From: Pseudomonadota bacterium | Lineage (GTDB): Bacteria > Pseudomonadota > Alphaproteobacteria > Rhodospirillales > Magnetospirillaceae | Reading direction: 5' to 3' | Length of the DNA stretch: 64,000 bases | NCBI GenBank assembly: GCA_021793155.1 | Contig: JAJYTF010000023.1 | Location: 1-64,000 of the forward strand | In this document: positions 43,032 to 53,500 of the stretch, one piece after another | How the letters are laid out: each line of letters starts with the position of its first letter | Numbering within the stretch: position 1 is the first letter of the stretch | Notes under the pieces: generated by a model | What the model was told of the DNA's origin: nothing | Database searches by the model: none | What the model saw: only the letters and a program-made list of their open reading frames with translations | Program-made: the position numbers and the translations under genes

Positions 43032-44615
43032 TCAGTCGCGCCATCGTCCGAAAAGAATGGCATCGAGCGCGAATGGGCCGGTCGACCCGGCTCTCTTGGC
43101 TGATTGCTCAGCCTGCAAAATCGCGGCGTTTGTAGGAAAACGAAAAGCACCGATCATCACGAGCCGATCGACCCCGCTTACAATCTTGCCGACATACTGC
43201 GCCGGGTTGCGGCAATCGCCGGCATTTTCCGCGGTAATCACCTTCCCGAAGCCAGCCCGGTTGGCGTAGCAGGCATAGAATTCGGTCGCCTCCTCGATGG
43301 ATTGGCCATGGGCGCCGCGGTATCCATAAGGGTCGTAGCCGGCTATCCGCAAGAGCTCAGCGGTGTCGAACAAGCGTTCCAAACTCGCCATCGGATAGCC
43401 AATCCCTTGGAGCGGATTTCCGTTGCGGTAGCGATCATCAATCTCACCCGCCACGACCGTAGCAGTCTGAAAGAAGGGCCGGCTCGAAAGCCCGTCGCCT
43501 CCGGTGTTTACATAGCATTCATTCGGCACCGCTGCCTTGCCGTAGATGACTCGCTCAAAATAGCCCGTCCATGGCAGCGTCACGGCATCCGCGCCCTCTC
43601 CGCCATAAAGCGCGGCATTGAAGGATGATATATCGTCGACAAGACGAGCCACCGCCAGAAGGGCCGTAAGTTCACTGGCGGCATGGTTGCTATAGCAGTC
43701 ACAGGCCCAGCCACCATGCTCGGCAAAATTGTAGTTCAGGGCATTGCGCACCAGCCGGTACATCGCCCGATGGAATTCGTCGAGCCGCTGCGTCTCGGTG
43801 CGATCCAGAGCCTCTAGATAGATGAGAAGATCCTCGGCCTGAACCGAATAGATGATGCCGCGCGATATTTGCAAACCGACCTGCGTTCGACTGAACTCAT
43901 CAATCTTCCCATTATCCAGGCAAAACTGGGCCGAGGATGAAAGAATGCCCTCATGCCCGTCCCGGAATCCCCGGGTGCCCCAGGCTACTAGAATCCGTTT
44001 AGCAAGCGCGACCACCTTGCCGACATCCGGGGCGTTCATTGTCACAGGCGCCCCAGCCTTGACCAACGCGGCATAAAGAGCAAGTCGCGACGCGACAACT
44101 GCCGCGCCGGCTGGCGGCGTCACGGAGGGCGCGAGCTGCAAATCGGACTGAAGCGTTCGCAAATAGCCGCCATCTTGCGGCTCGTAAGAAAACGCATAAA
44201 GATACGTCTTTATATTGCAGCCGGAATAGGTCGCCCCCCAATCATTACGTGCGGCAAGATCCCGCATGATTTGGCTGGTTAGTTGCCCGAAGCGCTGCGC
44301 CGAATAGCTGCCGGCTGAACCGATCCGTGCCGCAAGCTCACCAAGCTCGGCTTGGGTCGTGAAGACGCGAGGATGCTGGCTGAGGCTGACATATTCGCCT
44401 GCCAGGTGCCGGCCCGGAGCAGGCGCCACCTCTGCCAGTGCCGGTGAGCCCACCAGAGCAACGAAAACGACCGTTAATGCAAATCGCACGCGGCACCACC
44501 GTCGGCACCAAGCCCAATTCGGGAGAAGCGGTTGGTCTGCTTCGCGCGTAAAGCTTTCGGCTTGCTCGGGATGGCAACTTGACGCTTGTATCGGCTCGGA
44601 TCCGAGAGTAGCCAT
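43032..44615 (-). CDS. Secreted (alpha/alpha)-toroid polysaccharide lyase-like protein
   Basis: About 527 residues, or less if translation starts nearer the signal anchor (hydrophobic segment about 43-62, cleavage near ALA). The mature protein begins with HPRVFTTQAELGELAARI, a pattern seen at the start of heparinase/alginate lyase-type proteins. It contains an all-helical domain with MYRLVRNALNYNFAEHGGWACDCYSNH and ASELTALLAVARLVDD. The Asn/Tyr/His-rich central segment is compatible with a lyase site, but no family can be named with certainty. In a glycan cluster it may degrade misrouted polymer in the periplasm, as AlgL does for alginate. Confidence 0.55.
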   Translation of the reverse strand: MATLGSEPIQASSCHPEQAESFTREADQPLLPNWAWCRRWCRVRFALTVVFVALVGSPALAEVAPAPGRHLAGEYVSLSQHPRVFTTQAELGELAARIGSAGSYSAQRFGQLTSQIMRDLAARNDWGATYSGCNIKTYLYAFSYEPQDGGYLRTLQSDLQLAPSVTPPAGAAVVASRLALYAALVKAGAPVTMNAPDVGKVVALAKRILVAWGTRGFRDGHEGILSSSAQFCLDNGKIDEFSRTQVGLQISRGIIYSVQAEDLLIYLEALDRTETQRLDEFHRAMYRLVRNALNYNFAEHGGWACDCYSNHAASELTALLAVARLVDDISSFNAALYGGEGADAVTLPWTGYFERVIYGKAAVPNECYVNTGGDGLSSRPFFQTATVVAGEIDDRYRNGNPLQGIGYPMASLERLFDTAELLRIAGYDPYGYRGAHGQSIEEATEFYACYANRAGFGKVITAENAGDCRNPAQYVGKIVSGVDRLVMIGAFRFPTNAAILQAEQSAKRAGSTGPFALDAILFGRWRD

Positions 44616-44621
44616 TACAGA

Positions 44622-45329
44622 TCACCCCTCGAGGCTCTCCTTGATATCGATGACGTCATTAACCCGAGAAATACTCACGGCGAAGCCGTTTGCTATGACA
44701 CCGTTGAATAGTGGACATACGAAGAAGCGACCCGCATGCGTCTGCTCGGCTCGATTGTCAAGCGAATGGACAATTGCCCGCAGCAATACGGATGGATTTC
44801 TGAACCAATAGGTTCCTGCCGATGCGTGCCTCGAAATGACCTTTTTCTCGGCAGCGAGACTTACCTGGCCATCTTGCCCCACGGCAAGGTAGCTGTAGAC
44901 CGGCTTGTCGGAACTGAATGCCAACGCTACGCCGCCAAGATCCGGTCGTCGAATAAAGTCGCCGCACGGATCGCATTCCGAGGCATACAGGATATCGGCG
45001 AGATCGACACATATCGGCTCATCACTGTCGGCGACCAGCGACAAGCCGGCAAGCGCCGAAAAAGCCGCGCCTGCGGTGCATGATGAAAGGAGGACCGTCG
45101 ACGCCTGCGGGTACCAGGACGACAGGACATCGCGACAAAAGCGCAAACTCTGACTGGTCTGGCGCAGGATGAAGACAATCTCCGCATCGCATGCGTCGCC
45201 GCGGCGCCACCAAATGCGACTTTCCAGGGCCTTGCGCAAAAGCGCTTGTCCGTCAATGGCCAACTCGGCCTTGACTGATCCGTCCGCCCGATCGAAGTCC
45301 GGCCCGGCGAGCGGGACTATGATTTTCAT
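44622..45329 (-). CDS. Divergent nucleotidyltransferase (single domain)
   Basis: A 235-residue GT-A/Rossmann-like protein starting MKIIVPLAGPDFDRADGSVKAEL, related to sugar-phosphate nucleotidyltransferases but with a degraded glycine-rich signature (no G-x-G-x-R). PICVDLADILY corresponds to the metal-binding D-x-D region, and AAEKKVISRHASAGTYWFRN matches the E-K...G-x-Y motif. It ends DVIDIKESLEG. It is closely related to the tandem protein encoded just upstream (AEKQVISRDAVAGFYYFRK there). The exact substrate and whether it is active are unclear. Confidence 0.65.
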   Translation of the reverse strand: MKIIVPLAGPDFDRADGSVKAELAIDGQALLRKALESRIWWRRGDACDAEIVFILRQTSQSLRFCRDVLSSWYPQASTVLLSSCTAGAAFSALAGLSLVADSDEPICVDLADILYASECDPCGDFIRRPDLGGVALAFSSDKPVYSYLAVGQDGQVSLAAEKKVISRHASAGTYWFRNPSVLLRAIVHSLDNRAEQTHAGRFFVCPLFNGVIANGFAVSISRVNDVIDIKESLEG

Positions 45330-45359
45330 GGCGCCCCTGACATGTCGGCATAGGCCGAA

Positions 45360-46865
45360 TCAGGCATGGCACCGATCGGCTAAGTAGGATTCGAGATCGC
45401 CAGGTGTGCCAAGGCCATGCATGCACTTCTCGCCGATTTCGTAAACGCCGATTCTGGCACCATGCTTTATCATGTAGTTATATACCGGGCACGTATAGAA
45501 TTCGTTATTGACTCGATCATTCCTAACAATCATATCGATTGCCGCATCAACAAATGCAGAACCGCGGTGGAATAAATATATTCCAACAGTCGCAAGATCT
45601 GAAATTGGTTTTTTTTCGGCAACCTCGCGAACGAACCCATCCTTTCCGATTCGGGCGAATGACCATTTTGGATCTCGGAAACTGTCATGGAAGACAAGGA
45701 TGGAACCGTCGAGACGGCGTTCGATACAGTCATTGACGTAATCGTCGACCGAGAAATCGACGAGCTGGTCCGCATTGGCGATCAACAAAGGGACATCATC
45801 GTCAAACAACTGCCGCTCCAACAGGAGTGTACAGGCCGTGCCTTCGGTCAACCTCTCGACTTCGTGGACGCCAAAGCCCCTGGACCGCAAATCACTCGCC
45901 ATCGCCGGTGCTGCGGTTATATGGTCCCTGCGCAACAGCACATGCACCTCGCCTGTCCGTGGGCGCACATTTTCGATCACATGCGCGATCATTGGCTTGC
46001 CGCGCACATCGATGAACGGCTTCGGCTTGTCATAACCTGCCGCCCTGAACCGACTGCCCTCGCCGGCAGCCGGAATCACCACACGAATAGGCCCGACGGA
46101 ACCGCTCTGAATCAGAGCCTTGGCTCGGAGCTTGTTGGCTCTTTCCTCGAATTCCTGGATTTTTGCCGGTGAATAGAAGCTGTGATAATGATCGCCTTCT
46201 ATCGCAAAGGATTGCACATTGCGCCCATCCAGGATCATTTCGTTGAGAGACGCAGATATATAGAACTGCCCATCCACGCTCGCATTGGCGATGATGCATT
46301 TCTTAGCGGTTTCAATAAAATACGCCGCCTTCCTGAAATAGTAAAATCCGGCCACGGCATCGCGGCTGATCACTTGCTTTTCTGCCGCCTGCAACACGCG
46401 GCCATCGGCCTCGCGCTTCACGTAGGACCAACGCGGATGAATGCTGTCGAAGACGATCACCCCGGCATCCGCGCACATCGCTTCAAAATATTCGATCGCC
46501 GACCGAATATTGTTTTCAATGACCTGATCGCCGTTAGCGATGATCATAGGCGCATCTTCGTCTATTTCATCAACCGCCATCAGACAAGAACACATTGCTC
46601 CATGACACGGATTGCGCAGCGATACGACTTTGCATCCTTCGGCAAGAAGATCGAGCGTACTGGACAACGAAAACCGGGCGACGTCGCCACGGCGGGCAAC
46701 GAAGATGAATTTCGGCTCGTCGGTCGCCGAGGCCAGATTTTCTACAACTCTCTGAATCATCGGTTTTCCACAAACCTCGATCAGCGGCTTGGGGAACTGA
46801 TAGTCTTCAGGCCTGAAGAATGGCGACGAACCGGCGATTGGGACTAATATCTGCATCGCGTTCAC
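45360..46865 (-). CDS. Tandem nucleotidyltransferase (two fused domains)
   Basis: A 501-residue fusion. Domain 1 (about 4-235) reads ILVPIAGSSPFFRPEDYQFPKPLIEVCGKPMI; domain 2 (about 260-495) reads VVIPAAGEGSRFRAAGYDKPKPFIDVRGKPMI. Domain 2 keeps the full G-x-G-x-R...PKP signature, while domain 1 has lost the GEGSR part, so only the second may be catalytic. Both keep the D-Q-x-V/L metal region (ANGDQVIE, ANADQLVD) and an AEK motif. It probably makes an NDP-sugar or NDP-polyol, with domain 1 regulatory or acting on another ligand. It overlaps the HAD gene by four bases. Confidence 0.75.
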   Translation of the reverse strand: MNAMQILVPIAGSSPFFRPEDYQFPKPLIEVCGKPMIQRVVENLASATDEPKFIFVARRGDVARFSLSSTLDLLAEGCKVVSLRNPCHGAMCSCLMAVDEIDEDAPMIIANGDQVIENNIRSAIEYFEAMCADAGVIVFDSIHPRWSYVKREADGRVLQAAEKQVISRDAVAGFYYFRKAAYFIETAKKCIIANASVDGQFYISASLNEMILDGRNVQSFAIEGDHYHSFYSPAKIQEFEERANKLRAKALIQSGSVGPIRVVIPAAGEGSRFRAAGYDKPKPFIDVRGKPMIAHVIENVRPRTGEVHVLLRRDHITAAPAMASDLRSRGFGVHEVERLTEGTACTLLLERQLFDDDVPLLIANADQLVDFSVDDYVNDCIERRLDGSILVFHDSFRDPKWSFARIGKDGFVREVAEKKPISDLATVGIYLFHRGSAFVDAAIDMIVRNDRVNNEFYTCPVYNYMIKHGARIGVYEIGEKCMHGLGTPGDLESYLADRCHA

Positions 46866-47497
46866 CTTTGGTCAGCAGAAATGGATGCCGCATCGATGGC
46901 GGTCCGAATGCGCTCATAGGTTACATCATCCGGTGTGCCGACCACCAATACGTGGGCACCGCTGGCCCTCGCGGCCTGAACGCCATTGTCGTTATCCTCT
47001 AAAATAAGGGCCTCTGTCGGATCGATATTGAAATATCGAATCGCCTTTTGATACATCTCCGGATCTGGCTTTGGCCTGGACACATCTTCATTTGAGACGA
47101 GCAGGTCCATATTTTCCTTTAACTGAGCCAACTCCATCATCAAGACGATCGTTTGGCGAATTGAATTCGAGCAGACAGCAAGCTTATAACCCTCGTCCTT
47201 CAGACGATTTACAGCCTTGCGATGCTGGAATACCGGGCGGCAGCGCGCATAGGCAAGCTCCATTGTATACATCTGCTTGAGTTGATTGAGAAACCCGTGC
47301 AGCTTGACCGGGCACCCGCGACTCTTCGTCAAGATATTGAGCTTGGTCCTGGTCGGCAAACCATCATAGCTCGCAAGATGCGTATCACGGTCAATCGCCA
47401 TTCCAAAAATATCGAGCGCCTTGTTCAAGGCTTCGTAGTGCCAATCCTTGGCATCGATAAGTACACCATCCATATCGAACAGTACCGCCTTGATCAT
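46862..47497 (-). CDS. HAD-superfamily phosphatase/phosphomutase-like hydrolase
   Basis: A 211-residue subfamily IA HAD protein: motif I KAVLFDMDGVLIDA (nucleophile and acid Asp), an alpha-helical cap, motif II LAVCSNSIRQT, motif III Lys in SRPKPDPEMY and motif IV LILEDNDNGVQAA. The SNEDVSRPKPDPEMYQKAI stretch is typical of beta-phosphoglucomutase/phosphatase types. It probably dephosphorylates or isomerises a sugar or polyol phosphate for the adjacent nucleotidyltransferases. ATG 47497 was chosen because it directly precedes motif I. Confidence 0.85.
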   Translation of the reverse strand: MIKAVLFDMDGVLIDAKDWHYEALNKALDIFGMAIDRDTHLASYDGLPTRTKLNILTKSRGCPVKLHGFLNQLKQMYTMELAYARCRPVFQHRKAVNRLKDEGYKLAVCSNSIRQTIVLMMELAQLKENMDLLVSNEDVSRPKPDPEMYQKAIRYFNIDPTEALILEDNDNGVQAARASGAHVLVVGTPDDVTYERIRTAIDAASISADQR

Positions 47498-47513
47498 GGC
47501 AGACCCTCCTGCA

Positions 47514-48155
47514 TTAACAGCCGGAAAAGAAATCCGCAGCCTCATCAGGAATATCGGTACATAAACTGACGCTGACGAAGCGGCCGGCATGCTTACGAAT
47601 CACCTTGCGCCACTGTTCCCACGCCTCTGCATGGGTTTTGCCATGAAGTTCGGGAGAAACGAGGGCAACACTTCGCCCATCGCAAAGACAATGGTCAAGT
47701 AAGGTTGGGTTGACGAAGGGCTTGATGAAGGCATCAAGCCAGATACCCGCCGCCTTCTCGTCCAGAAGCGATGCAAATTCGTATTCGCTGCGCCGCGTAT
47801 AGACCTTGAGGCCATTGTCGAAATATCGCAGCAGATCGGGCACCGACATGTCGAAGAGAAAATAGTTCGCGATGCCGAAATCCCGTAGCCTGTCGCGGAT
47901 CAGATCCTGCAATCCGTCGGCCTTGACGTTGAGCGCGAGGCACGAGCGCGCCTTTGAGGTGATATAGAGTTCCAGCAGGGCGTCCAGTGTCATCCCGGCG
48001 TGACCGGGCGGCTCGTGACTAATCACGACGGTTCCATTCATGTCGCGAACGTCGGTCTCGATGCCGTACCCTTCGGAAAGGGCTCGTTCAAAGGCGGCTC
48101 GACCGTTCTTCTCGGCCGGATCGCGCCAAAAGCCACGATGCGCCAACAGATTCAT
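47514..48155 (-). CDS. Glycerophosphodiester phosphodiesterase-like protein
   Basis: A 213-residue TIM-barrel protein. LLAHRGFWRDPAEKNGRAAFERALSEGYGIETDVRDMNG contains the GDPD signature (HRG, then E-x-D), and VVISHEPP supplies the second histidine. LALNVKADGLQDLI matches the later lysine/glutamate region. It is shorter than most GDPDs and lacks a signal peptide, so it acts in the cytoplasm. Placed among nucleotidyltransferases and a phosphatase, it may handle a phosphodiester-linked decoration (glycerol- or polyol-phosphate) rather than lipid turnover. Confidence 0.78.
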   Translation of the reverse strand: MNLLAHRGFWRDPAEKNGRAAFERALSEGYGIETDVRDMNGTVVISHEPPGHAGMTLDALLELYITSKARSCLALNVKADGLQDLIRDRLRDFGIANYFLFDMSVPDLLRYFDNGLKVYTRRSEYEFASLLDEKAAGIWLDAFIKPFVNPTLLDHCLCDGRSVALVSPELHGKTHAEAWEQWRKVIRKHAGRFVSVSLCTDIPDEAADFFSGC

Positions 48156-48369
48156 TTTCGGCCCTCATTCCTCCACGCCGTCAGGCCGATCCGGCACCAT
48201 GCCAATCGGTCGCGCGGGCTTCTGTGGGCGACAAAGAGGTTATTTATACACCTTCGGTTGTTTTTTCTCCAGAAAATTGTTCTTTTACTCGTCATTTTTC
48301 TCGATGAATCACCTTGTTTGAGCCGAATTTTCATGCAGCGATTCTCACGCGCCGCCTCAACTCGGAGCC

Positions 48370-50457
48370 TCATTTCAACAAGGCGGTCAGCCCCTCCTTC
48401 AGCGACAGGTTCGTCGTTCTGTCACGATCGGCGACCAGTTCGTCACGGAGATCGTCGATCGACATCTCCCCGCGATACAGGTCGAACCGGATCTGGTCGC
48501 GACTTATTGCGGTAACTTGTGTGCCGTGCTCGAAGAGCAGAGTATTGAGAAATTGATGCGCACCAAAACGCAGGGCATAACTCTGATCGACGCCGTCTTT
48601 GTTCGCGGCGGCAAGCAGCAGTCGTTCGCCATCGAGCACACGATCCAAAGCGACCCGATCGGCAAGGATGTAGCGGTCGCCGAGCCCCTCGATGAAGGCC
48701 GCATGAGCGTCATGATCGGCGAATAGCCAATTGGGTTCGCGGTCGAGCGACTTCGTGAGAAGAGAGCAAATGGACCCGCTCTGCAGCCGCAGATCTGGCC
48801 GTATCAAGAGTCCATGCGTGACCGGCGCTTCACGCCGTATCTCAGCTTCCGCGACGAGATTGCGGAGCGCCCCGATTCGATTCCACATCCGCCCCTGATT
48901 GACAAGATTGCGATCGCCGCCGCAACGCGCTGAAATGACGGCCCCAGCATGTTTCACATAAAATTCGTCACTCTCTATACTGGTCAATAGCGCGTCATCG
49001 CAAATATTTCTTAACACATCTACGTTTATCCCCTCCACAGAGAGGGCCTGTTCGATGACTTTATCGGCCGTATTTGGCAAAAGACACTTGACATCATTGA
49101 TCTTATTAACGGGATACCTCATAATTATATTGGTTATTTCCGGGGGAAGGTGCGGAAAAATAAAGCCAGCGCCATCCCAATCATTGAATCTCCGTTGGCC
49201 GGCGACATTCCAGGTGGCCATTCCGACGCTGACGAGGCCGCCAGCCTGTCGAAACCCTTGAAGATCATTCTCAAGGTAGCTCCGCAAGCAAGGCAAAACG
49301 ATGTGCGGAAACCGAAGTTGGCCAAAAAAACCAATAAACAAATGAGGCGCCGCCGTCGCTGCCGGCAAACTCGTCCGGGTTGAAGGCAAAACACCCGCTT
49401 CCACGAAGGCAAGGTCTGGCGCCCCTTCATGCTTGAGGCGACGGGCAGTAATTTCGTGAAACTGCTGACGGGCGCGTTTCTGGTGCCAGGAGGCGCCCTG
49501 CGCGGCATTCGATTCGTCGATGGCGCGCGACAAGGCCTCGCCATGTTTTCGCCATTGGTGGTCGCCAGTGATGTCGCCGAGATGAAACAGGCTTTTGATG
49601 AAGTCCGGATTGCTCACAATCGGTGTCGCGAGCAGACGCCTGCCACAAGCCGTCGCCCGTTCGATATCGCGGAATGAAACCAGGAACCGCATTGCGATCG
49701 CCTGGACCTCGGGCTCATATTCGTCGATACCATCGGCAATGATGGCGCACAGCACTGACGGCGACACCAGTGGCGAAACTGTGAACACCGACTCCCGCAG
49801 GAATCCCTCGACCATCTCTGGCAGGTAATGTCCTCGTAGAATATGGTCTGAAACGTGGCCGTATATTTGCTGAGAAATTAGGTTGGTACCCTTGACGATT
49901 TCGCCGGAAGCAACAATGACACCGAGTTGCGCCACTAATTGGCAAACCCGCCGGGTCAGTGACAATATTAATTGAAAACGTAGAATTCTAAAAGTTGGCA
50001 CCTGGGAAACATCATCTTGAGAGATGGCGCTGAGCGCGTCAGACAAACCATAGATATTCCCCGCCTGCTCCTGCGCAGCACCGATCAAAAGTCGAATATG
50101 TTTATCAGATTGCAATTGCACGGGAACCGTCGTGATAAACTGTAATGATTGCTCGCTGTCACGAATCATCAGCACCAGAATTACAAGTATTTCAAGGCAG
50201 AGGTTCCGCTCCTTGATGACTTTCCACAGCCGCAACATCATCTTCAGAGCATACTGTGTGTCACCGCTGTCGCGAGCACAGACTGCCAAGGCAACCACGC
50301 GGTTGACCAGGCCGCCGCATGTGGCCGGCACGGACAAGTCGGCCGTCGATGCCGCCAATCGTTCAAACGCTTGAACGGCGTCGTCGAGGGAACCAAAATT
50401 CAATGCTCGTTCAATCTCCGTCCCGTCAATCGGTTCACTTGCGCTTGGCGCCGACAT
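48370..50457 (-). CDS. Large protein with helical N-terminus and glycan-locus C-terminal domain
   Basis: A 695-residue protein of unknown function. Residues about 1-350 are helical (possible TPR-like repeats). The C-terminal half begins LFIGFFGQLRFPHIVLPCLRSYLEND and contains NQGRMWNRIGALRNLVAEAEIRREAPVTHGLLIRPDLRL. The order GQLR ... RMW-x-x-I ... I-R-x-D-L recalls uncharacterised glycosyltransferase-like proteins in capsule loci. There is no signal peptide or transmembrane segment. More AT-rich than the left part of the window. It lies between the giant glycosyltransferase and the GDPD-like gene. Confidence 0.6.
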   Translation of the reverse strand: MSAPSASEPIDGTEIERALNFGSLDDAVQAFERLAASTADLSVPATCGGLVNRVVALAVCARDSGDTQYALKMMLRLWKVIKERNLCLEILVILVLMIRDSEQSLQFITTVPVQLQSDKHIRLLIGAAQEQAGNIYGLSDALSAISQDDVSQVPTFRILRFQLILSLTRRVCQLVAQLGVIVASGEIVKGTNLISQQIYGHVSDHILRGHYLPEMVEGFLRESVFTVSPLVSPSVLCAIIADGIDEYEPEVQAIAMRFLVSFRDIERATACGRRLLATPIVSNPDFIKSLFHLGDITGDHQWRKHGEALSRAIDESNAAQGASWHQKRARQQFHEITARRLKHEGAPDLAFVEAGVLPSTRTSLPAATAAPHLFIGFFGQLRFPHIVLPCLRSYLENDLQGFRQAGGLVSVGMATWNVAGQRRFNDWDGAGFIFPHLPPEITNIIMRYPVNKINDVKCLLPNTADKVIEQALSVEGINVDVLRNICDDALLTSIESDEFYVKHAGAVISARCGGDRNLVNQGRMWNRIGALRNLVAEAEIRREAPVTHGLLIRPDLRLQSGSICSLLTKSLDREPNWLFADHDAHAAFIEGLGDRYILADRVALDRVLDGERLLLAAANKDGVDQSYALRFGAHQFLNTLLFEHGTQVTAISRDQIRFDLYRGEMSIDDLRDELVADRDRTTNLSLKEGLTALLK

Positions 50458-50535
50458 CGCGTTTTACTCCGCCTAAGCCAATGTCATTTCGTCCAGACGG
50501 CGACCAACGAGTCGCGGTCCCATTTGGACAGTATT

Positions 50536-53500
50536 TCATCCCTGAATGACCACCTCATTCTTGGCCGGGACGTGTCGTGGACTGAGTCGCGCGTCCGTTG
50601 GCCCACGAAGTTTTTTCAGGTGGATCTGTCGGATGCGGGACACGATATCTTCGGCACGATGGGCGAAGGTGTGGCCGGCCAGAACGATTTCCCGCAGCCG
50701 GTCAGCCCGCTTGCGGCGTTCTTCCGGATGGGCTTCGAAATAGGCCACTTTCGCGGAAAGGTCGGCACAATCGCTGTAAGTAGGCACGGTGTCCGCGAAG
50801 ACATCTTCCAGGCCTCGCGCCCGATCGGAAATGACGAAAGCTCCACAGGCTCCTGCGTCGAACAGGCGGTTCGAGAGAAATCCGTGCCGCCCCATGCTGT
50901 CCCAATGGTCGTTGTAGACGATCTCGGCCGCCGAATAATGGCGCCGCAATTGGTCATTCGGAATATACTCGCCCTTGACGGCATGAGGCGTCACCAGTCC
51001 TTCCCACTCACGGCCGAATATCGACAGCGGGATACCGCCGGCGATTGCGTCCTCGACGATCCGCCGCTTTTGCCGGCGCGAATTGCCGACGAAAAGGTGC
51101 TTGGCCGGCCCCTCACCCGCCGGCAACGGGTCCGGGTGGAATATTTGCGGATCGGTGCACTGGAGCAGCGGCGACGCATCGACCTCTTGTTCGATCAAAT
51201 GCTGCGCATAGGAGGTGGAGGCCACGAAAACGTGGTCGTAGCCTTGCATCTCGCTCAAGGCCACGCGGTCAGGATGGCTGATCAACCACATCAAATTGAT
51301 GCAGTCCGGCTGGGGGTCATAACTGGACAGCCCCCTAAGAACGATGATTACGTCATCCATTCCGCTTTTTTGTTTCCACTCGGAGAGCATATCGATCCGG
51401 ACACGATGGCCGCCGGCTCGGAGATAACGCGCCAGCCCATTGGCGAAATGCCAATCACCCCAAGCATGGCGCTCCCGCGCATTGGGCACCGGAATCTTGA
51501 TGGCAATGCGGAACGTCTCTTCCAAGTGATCGACGAGTATGTCCATCAGGGCTGCCGCCCGCTGCTGGTATGTGTGCTGCTGGCGAACCAAAGCTTGTAG
51601 GCGCCCGGCCAATTCCTCACGCTCGTCCGGATGTTCCAGATAGTGGCGCAGCTTTTCCGTCAAGTCGGCTTTGCCGGACCAGACGGGAAGCATGCCGTCA
51701 AAAGTATCGAGCGAAGCCGCCGCCGAGTTGGTTAGAACGAGCCGCCCGGCGGCGATCGCGTCGAAAACCCGCGAATTCGCCGAACCCCATTTGCGAGCAC
51801 TCGAATTCGCGTCATCGATGACCAGGGACGTCGATGCATAAACGTCGGGCATTCGGGAATAGGACAACTGCCCACGGCCGAAGCGCCTCAACCGCTCGTG
51901 GGATTCCCAGCCGGCGCCGAACAGAGCCAAGCGGAAGGGCAGCTTTTCCGGTTCCAGGGCGGCTTCCACATCGCGCCCACCTCCCCACAACGAACCGTTA
52001 AAGCAGTAGTCTGACGCCAGAGTGGAATCGCGTTGCCCCGCCGCGAAACTGTCGACATTCGTCGCGATCGGAAACAGATGGGCGACTATATTGAATTGTT
52101 CAAGAAGATGCTTGGCGAACGTCGCCGAGGACGAGAGATAGACATCGAATTGCCGGAACCACTCCTGCTCGCTCCAATCCTCGAAATGATTGCGCATCCA
52201 GGCAACCCGCAGGAGATCCGTTCGAGCGTGCAGGATGGACGTCAGGTCGTAATCGTGTCGCATGACGATCAAGACGTCGGTATCCAAGAGCTCGAACCAA
52301 TTCTCATCCTCGGCGAGGAAAACAGGTTCCACTCCGGGCACCTTGCCAAGTTCGCGCGCTAATTCCAAAGCCGTGAAATAATCGCCGGCCTTAGCCATAG
52401 GCCCGTATTCCGTGACTGCGAAAGCGATACGCAGCGGCTCTACGGAATAGATGCGATCACGCGCAATCTTGCTGCGGCGGAACAGATGCTTGATCGCATA
52501 GCCGAACCGCTCTTCGAGCTGCTGGCGGTTCTGCGCAAGCCGCCCCGTCACGCCGGCCTCCCGCCCCGTCAGACGAGTGTAGCCGCGGTGATGCATGGCA
52601 ACCAGATGATTGGCCGTCACCACGCGCTTACCAAGCTGCTGCCGGTATTTCAGGCAAAGGTCGACGTCTTCGAACCCATAGAAGTAGCCTTCGCTGAATC
52701 CGCCAACGCCCAGAAATTCGTCCCGTCGCACCAGCATCACCGCGCCTGTCGTACACGCGGTATCCTCGAGGGCATAAGCCCGCGGAGCCGTATACGCCGT
52801 GAACTTCTCATCATACGGGCTATACCCCCGCCCATCCCCAGCAGGACAAAAGCGAACTCCGAGGTGTTGAATGGGCGGAATCTCCGTTTCCGAATGCCTC
52901 TCGATCACGTCAAGCAGCTTACAGCCGACAACGCCAATATCCGTTTGCTCGATAATTGAAAGCATTTGCGACATTATGTCTTGGATAAATATAATATCAT
53001 TATTAAGGAACAGCAGATATTTTCCGTTAGCGGCCTCGGCGGCACGATTGTTTGATACAGAGAATGAACCGTTATGATCGAGATACATTCTAACAATCGG
53101 CAAACGCTCTGCCCAATGGTCGACGATGGAACGGCTGCCATCCGACGAAGCATGATCGACCAAGATGATCTCGCAATTGGTCATAGAACACCAACGCTCG
53201 AATGACCTAAAGAGATAGGGCAATATATCAGCGCCATTTCGATTAAGTATAATCACCGACAACGTGCAGTGTTTTATTTGCACTGGCGCGAGCCGAGGTT
53301 TACTCACGAGAGAATAATCTCGGAACAAATCATCCAGCGCGGTCGCTGGCGCGTCCGTAGCGAGGTTTCCGGCACGACGGAATTGCACGTCCATCGCACT
53401 ATTGTTCAAGATCTCTCCGGTCTTAACGACCCGGATCTGGACGTTGTGCTCGCCACCGTCGCACAACACTTGCGGCGTAAACACCTTGAACCCGCAGTTG

